Shown here one piece after another: positions 35,819 to 45,266 of a stretch of DNA of 64,000 nucleotides. The translations under genes and the position numbers were made by a program. The stretch is taken from positions 18,119,326 through 18,183,325 of the forward strand of contig CP136069.1 in NCBI GenBank assembly GCA_032622095.1, written 5' to 3'. The first letter of the stretch is position 1. The number at the start of each line of letters is the position of its first letter. Below the pieces are notes generated by a model, which saw nothing but the letters and a program-made list of their open reading frames with translations, had not been told where the DNA came from and did not search any database. The stretch comes from Siphonodentalium dalli. Lineage: Eukaryota; Mollusca; Scaphopoda; Gadilida; Siphonodentaliidae.

Positions 35819-35887
35819 GCCAATGCATTCTCTTATATATGCGAGTCGACCATAGGTCGCCTCGCATATATAAGAGAATGCATTGGC
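35819..35887. repeat. 69-bp palindrome, copy P2
   Basis: Same sequence as P1 read in the opposite direction (centre gcgagtcgaccataggtcgc). Confidence 0.9.
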
Positions 35888-35980
35888 TAAACACATATTA
35901 AAAATGATCAAATTGTCAAAGAATGTAGAAAATATTATAAGAAAAAATGGTAAAAAGTATTAAAAAAATAATATTTTTAG

Positions 35981-36049
35981 GCCAATGCATTCTCTTATAT
36001 ATGCGAGGCGACCTATGGTCGACTCGCATATATAAGAGAATGCATTGGC
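35981..36049. repeat. 69-bp palindrome, copy P3
   Basis: Same orientation as P1 (centre gcgaggcgacctatggtcga). P2 and P3 together form a larger inverted repeat. Confidence 0.9.
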
Positions 36050-36192
36050 ACAGGGTATAACTGTAACCATCACAATGTGGTCAATGAACAGGTTCCAATT
36101 ATATCCATATTTGTATGGTGTTATTGAGACAGACCGAAGATATTTTAGGCTGTTGAAGCTTTATATGGGCGTTTTGTTGGGTAAAGAGTTAA

Positions 36193-37000
36193 GGACACAA
36201 TTTCAGAGTTAACTTCCACATTGGGAGACGAGAGAAACGATCTCGAGCGTACTACTGTAAAATGTATCTCTGAGTTTTGTTGAAAATCCGAAACCATATA
36301 CATAATCTTATAAGATTTTATTTCGTAACTACGGATTATGTCTAAACGACAACTGCATGATAGATATAACACACATTCTAGAGACGCAAAACCCTAATCG
36401 TAATTCGCATCGGTAGAAGTTCATTATGCAAAAGGTGTCCAATGACATATGCCCTATTGTATGGCATGTGTTATACTAATCCAATATTGCAAGATGCGTA
36501 TTATTTATCATTTGTATACCTGCATGTACAAGTTACGAATTATTATAATTTAAAACTGCACATAAATATATACTATACCCAACAGTTGCGCGTTTCTACA
36601 TGCGGGTTTATCCTCATCGGCCGTCGGGCGTTCGTTTACTCGTGACAACAGTGCTGTTATGCTAGAACTGCTCTATGATCATGTCTGCATGAGTTCAACT
36701 TAAACTGTTTATATGTACATAGCCTGTCTGTGTTACACTACATCTTGTTTGGTGATTGGTCAACGGCCAATTGTCACCCAGTTTACATCATAATAATGTA
36801 GATATATCTCGAGTATAACACGAACAGGAAGTTACAAATTGTTGATCTAGTAACAAAATGCGGTCAGCAGAATAATTGGGCGTGCTATTAAAAGTTCAGC
36901 GGAATTGAATCTTGAGCCCAGTTATTTATATCGTGAATACAAATAAATATACACTCAGCTTTTGTATGGGAATACATCATCAAGAAGCTATATAAATATA
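36193..37000. other. Centre of the giant palindrome; no gene seen
   Basis: Single-copy-looking AT-rich DNA between the two arms. The symmetry axis lies near 36.4 kb. No credible ORF. Confidence 0.5.
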
Positions 37001-37004
37001 CGAA

Positions 37005-39640
37005 ATGAATGTAGGCACAGTGAAAACACATGTTAATGAGCGTACACCTGAAAAGTGGTGGGTTGGCTTATTTTTGTCATTGTGCGGAAATAATCTGCTT
37101 ACAACCGCCTCTATATGATTCGATAATGTGACTAATAGGGTGTCATTTTAAGCACATTGTCGACTCAAAATGAGACAATTCTAAGCAGATTTTATCTACC
37201 TAAATTATTGTTCCTTATAAGCAAACAATGTGCTGTTTTTTAGGAGAACAGGCTGGAATAAGCAACGAAAATATTTTCACAGCACGCACTACTTACGCCC
37301 AATTTCTGAACCGCTGGACATGCGTATCTGACCAGTTTGTGATTTCTAGATGGACTAGTGACGGCAGAAGAATAATACACAAGGATAGCCCCTTGGATTA
37401 TGTGCTTATGCATACATAGGGAATTTAACAACGACAAATTGCGTATGTTATCCCACGCACAAATTACGCCCAATTTTTGAGCAGCTGGACAGGTTTATAT
37501 GCAACATAGTTTGTGATTTATAGATGGACTAGTGGCGGCACAGAACGAATCCACCGGGATGGCTGCTATGGTTATGCCTACGCAGGCGATTTAGCAACGA
37601 AAAATGCCATTTTTTCATTATTTTAACCCCACGCATAACTTACGCCCAATTTTTAAACAACTGGACAGGCTTATGTAAACCAATTTGTGATTTCTAGATG
37701 GACTAGTGGTGGCACAAGAAGAATCCACAAGTATAGCTCCATGGCTGCTATGGTTATGCCTACGCATGCGATTTAGCGACGAAAAAATACCTTTTGTTTA
37801 TTATTTTGACCCCAAGCACGACTTACGCCAACTTTTTTAACAGCTATACTTGTGGCTTGATTTGTGATTTCTAGATGGACTAGTGGTGGCACAAGAAAAA
37901 TCCTAGGATAGCCCCGTCGCTGCTGTGGTTATGCTTGCATAGGGAATTTAACAACGAAAAATGTCCTATTTTACCCCACGCACGACTTACGCCCAATGTT
38001 TGAACAGCTGGACAAGTTTATGTGACCTAGTTTGCGATTTTTAGATGTACTGTTGGTGGCACAAGAAGAATCCACAAGGATAGCCCCGCCGTAGCTACTA
38101 TGGTTATGCCTACGCAGACGATTTAGCAACGAAAAATGACCTTTTTTCATTATTTTGACCCCACGCACGACTTACGCCCAATTTTTGAACAGCTGGACGG
38201 GCGCATGTTATTTGATTTGTGATTTTTAGATGTACTGTTGGTGGCACAAGAAGAATTCACAAGGATAGCCCCGCCGTGGCTACTATGGTTATGCCTACGC
38301 AGACGATTTAGCAACGAAAAATGACTTTTTTTCATTCTTTTGACCCCATGCACGACTTATGCCCAATTTTTTTTGAATAGCTGAACAGGTGAATGTGGAC
38401 CAGTTTGTGATTTATAGATGGACTAGTGGTGGTACAAGAAGAATCCACAAGGATAGCCCCGTGGCTGCTATGATTATGCCAACGCAGGCGATTTAGCAAC
38501 ATATCCTCGCGCAAATACGCTATTAATCGACCTATAATTTTAATTACATGTAGGTACATAAAGTGATTATTTAATTCTGAAATAAGCAGATAATGGAGTC
38601 ATAGTCGTCATTTCGTGCTATGGTGCGAGTCATAGTGAAAACACATGTTAATGAGCGACACCTGAAAAGTCGTGGGTTGGCTTATTTTTGTCATTGTCCG
38701 CAAATAAACTGCTTAGAATGTGCTGGTTTTTTTGGAGAACAGGCTGGATTAAGCAACGAATAATGTCCTATTTTTACCCCACGCACAATTTGCGCCCAAT
38801 TTGTGAACAGCTGGATAAGTTTATGTGACCTAGTTTTTTATTTCTATTTGGACTAGTGGTGGCACAAGGAGAATCCACAAGGGTAGCCCCGTGGCTGCTA
38901 TGGTTATGCCCACGCAGGCGATTTATCAACCTTTTTTCAATAGTTTGACCCCACGCACGACTTACGCCCAATTTTTGAACAGCTGGGCGGCCGCATGTTT
39001 ATTAATTTGTGATTTCTAGATGGAATAGTGGTGGCACAAGAAGAATCCCCAATGATAGCCCCGTGGCTGCTGTGGTTATGCTTAGATAGGGAATTTAGCA
39101 ACGAAAATTGTCCTATGTTTACCCCACGCACGACTTACGCCCAAGTTTTGAACAGCTGGACAAGTTTATGTGACCTAGTGTGTGATTTTTAGATAGACTA
39201 GTGGTGGCACAAGAAGAATCCAATAGGGTGCCCCACAGCTGCTGTGGTTATGCATACATGGGCGATTTAGTAACGATTATTATTATATTTTGAGAACTGG
39301 GAACTAGGAACTGGGAACTAGTAACGGAATTCATGGAGCTCAAAAACTTCAAAGTCCAGCGCTGTGGCAAAATTTTCTAAGTCCAGCAGTATCTCAGAAA
39401 AAGGGAAAAAAATCACGTTTGACCCAAAATTCTAACAGGGGAGCACAAATGGAATGGGAATGTGGGGGTCGAATTTCAATCTGAATTTCGAACTTCGAAC
39501 GAATCTGCACCGATTTTCGAACTTCAATCTAACTTCACGCGAATCTCCACCGATTTTCGAACTTCAATCTAACTTCACGCGAATCTCCACCGAATTTCGA
39601 ACTTCGATCCAACTTCACGGTCCTCAATTTGCCTTTGTTT
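37005..39640 (-). repeat. Right arm of the giant palindrome: about ten ~175-bp units
   Basis: Reverse complement of the left arm: ten units from about 37255 to 39275, interrupted at 38500-38755 by the same spacer type as at 34000-34360. A further copy of that spacer is at 37005-37255. The outer block 39280-39640 ('gagaactgggaactaggaac', 'agcagtatctcagaaaaag', 'cacgcgaatctccaccga') mirrors 33190-33520. The subunit 'cgaacttcaatctaacttca' is itself duplicated at about 39500 and 39560. Confidence 0.9.
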
Positions 39641-39766
39641 TTGTGTTTATTGTCGATAGTGCAACGGAGTTGACAATAATTTAACTTTAATGAACAAAGA
39701 ATTGCATTTTGTCTGGTTCTGTTGTCATGCGCTTCTTTTTGTAATAGAATTAATTCGCCTAAATTA

Positions 39767-40265
39767 ATGTAAAGACGCGTGGTCATTTTGTTGGCGCGAT
39801 GTCAAGTGATATGTAACTAATTTGCACGCGCCGCCCAGGAAGCACGTATCAGTGCGAGATAAGTAAATATGTAATGGCTATAGTATATATAGAGGATCTC
39901 ACATGAGTTTCTATTTTATACGGAATTTATCAACCGAGTTCACTAAATTCGATTTGAGCCGAGGTTTACCGAGGCTCAAATAGAATTTAGAGGACAAGGT
40001 TGATAAATTACGTATAAAATATGACGAGTGTGAGATACCTTTTATCACATGATCAAATAAACCCGAAGCAACGCGAAATATTCACCGAAAACAACAATCA
40101 TAAACTACAGCGATCGCAAGTTATTTGAAGAACGCCGTGACGTCATCGCACGCGCTGATATTAAACGTGTCTATTACCGATAATTATGAAACTGCTTTTA
40201 TGGCCAAATTATGTGATAAAAGGAAATATGTAATGGTTTTTTTATGATATAATAGGGGTTTAATG
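39767..40265. repeat. Repeat copy carrying a fold-back insertion (partner without it at 43842-44010)
   Basis: 'gtaaagacgc', 'cattttgttggcgcgatg', 'caagtgatatgtaactaat', 'gagataag' and 'aaatatgtaatgg' are shared in order with 43842-43960. After that both continue 'atataataggggttt(a/c)atgtgat'. The present copy has about 350 extra bases in between. Confidence 0.8.
39878..40223. mobile_element. Fold-back insertion of ~346 bp with 13-bp direct flanks
   Basis: The flanking direct repeats aaatatgtaatgg are at 39865-39877 and 40224-40236. The paralogous locus near 43945 has the sequence once. Inside are inverted arms 39913-39960 (attttatacggaatttatca, ending 'gatttgagcc') and 39974-40020, with partial pairing further out ('gatctcacatgag' against 'gtgtgagatacc'). 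No ORF. The superfamily is unknown. Confidence 0.7.
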
Positions 40266-40330
40266 TGATATATTTATATATATATATATATATATATAGC
40301 TATATATATATATATATATATAAATATACC
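40265..40330 (+). repeat. (TA)n microsatellite
   Basis: Alternating TA with two interruptions, read directly. Confidence 0.9.
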
Positions 40331-40499
40331 TTTTTATACACCAATATTATATACAAATTGAATGTTTGCCTTCACTATTTTGCATTGTCTGGTGTTGGTG
40401 ATCATGCGCGGCTTTTCGAAATATTATTGTTTGAACATATTTTATTTGACCCACTATACATAATACATTTTATACATTACAATTGGAATCTGAAAGTAT

Positions 40500-41290
40500 G
40501 ATATGATTTAATCAAAAGGGGTGGGAGCACAAGTGATTCAACTTAGAATATTGCTCCTCTCCATTAACAATATTGACACGCATAATACAATTTATATATG
40601 GAATTATGTAGGGCTCAAAGTTAGTTTATAGTTGGAATGTAGTACCTAAAACGTGGGGGGTCGAGATTGAGGGTGAGGTCTAAAGTGAGTACACAGATAT
40701 CAAGGATGGGATGTAGGTCAAGACTTCAAATGGGGTAGGGTGCATCAAAACAAAGAAAATTCACATTTCATATTTTCCAGCTGCCTTTTGTAAAGTGCCC
40801 TAGGTTTTCTAGAACCACCCATACAAATTATATATAATCCATGACGACACTATCTTTCATTCACTTATTCATTTAATATTGGGAGCATATACCTTTCAGT
40901 TTGGTGTATTTAAGACATTAAATGATGGGGTAGGTGGTCGTCAAAGCAAAGAAAATTCAAATTTCTTATTTACCAGCCGCCTTTTTTAAAGTGCCCTATA
41001 TTATTTTATTACATTTTACACTTTGACAAATATAATCTGAAAAATGACATGAGTTAATCAAAAGGAATGGAAGCACAAGGTATTCAACTTAGAGTATTGC
41101 TCCTCTCCCTTAACAATGTTGAAAAGCGTAATAATATTTCTATATTGTTTTATATGTTTGATCTCAAAGTTTGCTTAGTTGGAATGAAGTACCTAAAAAG
41201 GGGATCGAGATTCAGGGTGACGTCTGGAGTTGTGAGTGGACAGATATCACGGAGGGATGTAGGTCATATGGTCATATGGTCTTTTGATAG
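40500..41290 (+). repeat. Direct repeat with ~545-bp spacing
   Basis: 'gatttaatcaaaagg', 'gggagcacaag', 'tgctcctctcc', 'gttggaatg(t/a)agtacctaaaa' and 'agatatca(a/c)gg' at 40508-40720 recur at 41053-41265. The block 'caaagaaaattca..tttc', 'ccag(c)tgccttttgtaaagtgccct' occurs at 40755-40800 and 40945-41000. No coding. Confidence 0.7.
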
Positions 41291-43590
41291 CAATATGGGG
41301 AATACATGAAGATATAGGCTTATTTTGATTTTGAAGATTTTCCGTCAATGAAATATACCCGACGAATGCGACGATACAATGAACGTTTGGGTATTGCTAA
41401 ACAATTATCATCTAGAGTATTGGATATTTCTCTTTGACCAAAGAGGTTATCTTCAACCCTATCAACGAAAATTCCATTTATCAAAAGGAGTTGGAGGAAT
41501 GGTAAGCGACTTTCTTCAAATAACCGGCACTGGAAAAAATGCAAGGCGTCTTCAATATAAAACCCGCGTTGACAGTGGGCTTTTATGGAAATATAGTTTA
41601 CAAGTTTATCAAAATTTAAATCGCTGCAGTTATTCCTTAGCTTTGTGTGCACGATGTTCCACTTGCGAGATCCTGAATTGAAGTATGGCGCCGGTTTTGG
41701 GGGGAAAGATAGGCAATTTTGTCATACATTAATTTCAATATGTCGGTTTTGATGCGATCAGATGAACCATTTGTTACCACTACATTCCATTTAATTACCA
41801 TCTCATGCAGAAAGGTCGATTTAAAATGTTCTGTATTGGTGCGTTTCTGTAAGAATAGTAATGGATATCGATGTGAGTTGGTAGATTGATCTTTAGCAAA
41901 GGTCAGCAAAAGTGTACTCAGGTAATTGTGAGGTTTACCAAGAATTATTTTCTGCCAAGTATTAAATTTATGGTGTTCGCGTCTGGTGTCAAGTGTAGGC
42001 CATCCTAGTTCAGTGATGAGTTTTTCATTCGAAACATATTTATTTAACCCACTAACAATTCGAGCGGCGTCGTAATGTATCCGATTAAGCAGTACACGAA
42101 GAGTGTTCGGTGCGTGGGTCCAAATTACATCTTCGAAATCCGTAAGCGGCACGATAAAGGTTTTGTAAATACATTCCAAGGTTCGCCGATTAACTGTGAA
42201 TTTCAATCGTCTCAGTTGCGATAGGCGAGATCTTAAGCGTCCACACAAATTTCCTATTTGCTTGTCCCAATTGAGGTTAGACTGAAGAAAAACACCAAGA
42301 TGTCTATTTGTTTCGACCTGCTCGATTAACCGACCGTCCATTGTGACACTTAAAGTATTGTAATTAGATGAAAAGGAAAAATTCATTATTTTTGTCTTAG
42401 AAGAGTTGAATTGTAACAGCCATTGTTTGGACCACACATATATACTTTCTTCGTCTGTGTGCAGGTTATGTTCATAAGAGGCGCTAGCGTCTTCGAATGA
42501 TATAAAACACGTGTCGTCGGCGTACATACGCGTGAAAGATATTAACTTATCATGTATATCATTTATAAAAACTAGGAAGAAAAAAGGGCCAAGGATATCA
42601 CATTTTTTTCGGAAAATAGGAAGCTTGCATTTAGAATTGTCGATATCTGAATTCGCAACAAATTTGTCATTAAGGAAACAGGCTTTGGAATCGTCATCAA
42701 ACACCAAATTTCATCTGCTGTTTCGCAGGGGTGGAATGCGGGAGTTCGGTGCATTATCAAGAAGCTCTTTGACAACGTGCCAGAATTTTTTTGCTGATGA
42801 ATCGGACTTTATTGATGTCTCGAGATCTTGATCAAATTTTGCTTTTGCATACTTTTTCATGTTATTTACAGAATTTCGATTATTTTTGTACCGGATCCAA
42901 TCTTTCGGTTTCCCTGATTTAAGGGCTATAGGGAGAAAACGATTTCTACTGCGGATGGCAGATCTTAGTTCAGTATTGAATCAACACTTGTCGTTTTTTC
43001 GGATAAGAACTTTCTTTCTGGGAACTGGTTCTCTCATTATTGTGAGAAATTTTCTGGAGAATACACAAGTTGCCGAGTTTATGTCTTCAGTAACTTTCAG
43101 AATGTTTTTCCAATCTAGTTCAAAAATTAGTGACCGAGCCCGTTCAAAATCAGCATTTCGATACTGCCAAACATTACGATAAAATGACTTTTGTGGACTA
43201 TACTCAACGGCGACGTATGCATATACTGCATCGTGGTCTGATATACCGAGATCCAACACATCGGCATGGTAAGATACAACTTCTTCACTGACTATAGAAT
43301 GGGGTCGAGGATGACACTAGTAGTTTCTGTTACTCTAGTTGGAGACTCAATCAGGTTTCTTAAACGGTAGTAATCTTTTATAGCATTTATTTTAGAGCCG
43401 GGGATGATCGCGTTTGAGATGAAATCTCCTGTGAGTATTAGCGGCAAGTTAACCCTTTACCCAACAGAACGCCCAGAAACGCCCTAACAGCCTAAATTAT
43501 CTTCGGTCTGTCTCAATAAAACCATGGAAATATGGGTATCATTGGAACCGGCTCATTGAGCACATTGTGATAGTTACAGTTATGCCCTGT

Positions 43591-43659
43591 GCCAATGCAT
43601 TCTCTTATATATGCGAGTCGACCATAGGTCGCCTCGCATATATAAGAGAATGCATTGGC
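43591..43659. repeat. 69-bp palindrome, copy P4
   Basis: As P2, with centre gcgagtcgaccataggtcgc. Confidence 0.9.
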
Positions 43660-43714
43660 CTAAAAAAAACTTTATTTTAACACTTTTTACCATTTTTTCT
43701 TTAATATGTGTTAA

Positions 43715-43783
43715 GCCAATGCATTCTCTTATATATGCGAGGCGACCTATGGTCGACTCGCATATATAAGAGAATGCATTGGC
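43715..43783. repeat. 69-bp palindrome, copy P5
   Basis: As P1 and P3, with centre gcgaggcgacctatggtcga. Confidence 0.9.
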
Positions 43784-43841
43784 ACAGGGCCGTTCTGTTG
43801 GGTAAAGGGTTAAGATCCAACATTATTAATCAGTCTGAAGC

Positions 43842-44010
43842 AATGTAAAGACGCATATCATTTTGTTGGCGCGATGCCAAGTGATATGTAACTAATAAGC
43901 CCGAGAAACGCGTATCTATTCATAACTAGTGAGAGATAAGGAAATATGTAATGGCTTTTTAAATTATATAATAGGGGTTTCATGTGATTGATATATATAT
44001 ATATATATAT
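43842..44010. repeat. Repeat copy without the fold-back insertion
   Basis: Paralogue of 39767-40280 with an uninterrupted 'aaatatgtaatggct'. It ends in a (TA)n tract at about 43990-44010. Confidence 0.75.
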
Positions 44011-44364
44011 TTATTTATTTCACCAGAGTACGGAACAGCTGGGCCTGCATGTAGGAGTTTCAACCAAGCCATAGAGATCAGATTAACCCCAAGACTTCCC
44101 CCATTATTTACCCCAGAATGCATTATATAATTCACAACTAAGAGATAGAGGTATTCTATTTCCATTGAGAATAATAAACTGGCAGGAAATACCATATTGA
44201 AACCAAGCACAGAACATCCGTCAGCACCTTAACAAAAACAATATGTTCACAGTCTATTCGACCTGATAAGTCGATAATACAATTCTTGGAGCTTCCTAAG
44301 TTCCTCTTTCAAATGGTATATAACATGGAATATCTTGTGTATAATGTGATCTGATTATTCAAAA

Positions 44365-44540
44365 ATATGCCTCACATATATAAGAGAATCCATTGGCCTA
44401 ACAATATTTAATTGACCTTGTAAGCCAGTGTATTCTGATAAAGGCGAAGCTCCCTAAGGGAGACTCGCATATCTAAGAGAATGCACTGACACATGGTCTT
44501 TAATGCTGCACCAGCGCAGCTCCCGTTGTGAAAGGGTTCA
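44365..44540. repeat. Decayed relic of the piggyBac-type MITE
   Basis: 'cacatatataagagaatcca' and 'ttggcctaac' at 44370-44403, then 'gccagtgtattctgataaagg', 'gactcgcatatctaagagaa' and 'tgcactgacaca' near 44425-44495, then 'gtgaaagggtt'. These are recognisable but mutated pieces of the P palindromes and of the MITE end. Confidence 0.6.
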
Positions 44541-44589
44541 GCCGCGTTTACAAACTGGAAAATTTGCCTGGTATTTTTTCGTAGGCATT

Positions 44590-44865
44590 TCGTCATAAAA
44601 AACAAATATGGTGCCAGAATATAAACGGAAACATGCGTATAAAATGGATCGGTACACCAAAGCTAACGACGATTACCACAAATTTTCTTTCTTTCCCCGG
44701 ACCATAAGAGAATGGAATGCTATAGCAACAGAAATAGTCACCATCATCCCAGTCGATGAGTTCATGACCAGGATGATGAACCAACTATATCCATGCTGGA
44801 CGTCCCAGAAAACCCAATCGACCCAGTAAAGAATCCAATCAACTAATCATGACCTCCAAATTCAA

Positions 44866-44897
<32 letters not shown>

Positions 44898-44925
44898 AAC
44901 AAAAACAAAAAATTCAAATCAAATT
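44590..44925 (+). pseudogene. 5'-truncated LINE 3' end with an A-rich tail
   Basis: A short open frame ending at 44829 contains 'FSFFPRTIREWNAIATEIV', the conserved C-terminal tail of many invertebrate LINE reverse transcriptases. It is followed by a 3' untranslated part and an (AAAAC)n-like A-rich run at 44865-44910. Everything upstream is absent, as expected of 5'-truncated insertion. It does not continue the minus-strand LINE next to it. Confidence 0.8.
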
Positions 44926-45266
44926 CAAATCAAATCAATTATTTTATCACAAACCCTAATCATGAAGAGAAATTATCGCCAGTCGTTGCCAAAATAAATT
45001 AGTCATAATCATCAGCCTGTTGATGGTAGACTGAAATCGGAATAAGAAGAAGACACGAGAAGTACATATATAATTCCAGTAGTTCCAAATGTAACGGTGC
45101 TACTGGCTTTAGCGTCCAAATAATATTCCATTCTGTACCGACATGCCTGCAGAAAATGACAGGCGGACCTGTCTTTATAGGACATATGTATACATTGGGA
45201 TAAACAAATTAGGGGGAATTATACATTGGGATAAACATATTAGGGGGAAATTGCGATTTGCAAGAA

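Larger units (their letters stand above)
35793..36188. mobile_element. piggyBac-type MITE, copy 1 (396 bp, TTAA flanks)
   Basis: The ends CCCTTTACCC at the left and GGGTAAAGAG at the right are flanked by TTAA at 35789-35792 and 36189-36192. A TTAA target duplication with CCC termini is the piggyBac hallmark. The inside order is a 26-bp left end, palindrome P2 (35819-35887), a 93-bp AT-rich spacer, palindrome P3 (35981-36049) and a 139-bp right end. No ORF, so it is non-autonomous. The second copy is at 43453-43809 in the opposite orientation. Confidence 0.85.
43453..43809. mobile_element. piggyBac-type MITE, copy 2 (357 bp, TTAA flanks), inside the LINE
   Basis: CCCTTTACCC at the left and GGGTAAAGGG at the right are flanked by TTAA at 43449-43452 and 43810-43813. 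It is copy 1 in reverse orientation: long end, palindrome P4 (43591-43659), spacer, palindrome P5 (43715-43783) and 26-bp short end with 'ggccgttctgttgggtaaag'. No ORF. It inserted into the LINE remnant, so it is younger than that insertion. Confidence 0.9.
41320..43838 (-). pseudogene. Non-LTR retrotransposon (LINE) remnant: EEP endonuclease, RT, C-terminal Cys domain
   Basis: Read on the minus strand. The apurinic-type endonuclease end is at about 43440-43200 (LILTGDF..., SDHDAV). A linker follows (about 42980-42700, KFWHVVKELL and IPPL). RT motifs at 42600-42480 are LGPFFFLVFINDI and MYADDTCF, with the catalytic YADD box at 42511-42526. The thumb ('RHLGVFLQSNLNWD') extends to about 41690. 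A C-terminal domain, 'EDALHFFQC' with remaining Cys/His, runs to 41320. RT motifs before LGP are missing through an internal deletion, a stop separates the linker from RT, and there is a frameshift near 41640. The family looks like a CR1/Jockey-type LINE. The endonuclease is interrupted by the piggyBac MITE at 43453-43809; on the far side about eight codons of the same frame may continue. Confidence 0.85.

Noticed and set aside
35358-35894. 178-codon Met-rich minus-strand frame
   Set aside because: It translates the (ATC)n microsatellite and neighbouring palindrome.
35430-36190. CRISPR-like array (palindromic repeats with spacers)
   Set aside because: Only two palindromes per element, long unequal spacer, TTAA-flanked transposon ends and a eukaryotic setting.
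34306-39131. Series of similar 60-75-residue frames ('HNHSSHGAILV...')
   Set aside because: They follow the ~175-bp tandem unit on both arms of the palindrome; each is one repeat unit translated, not a gene family.
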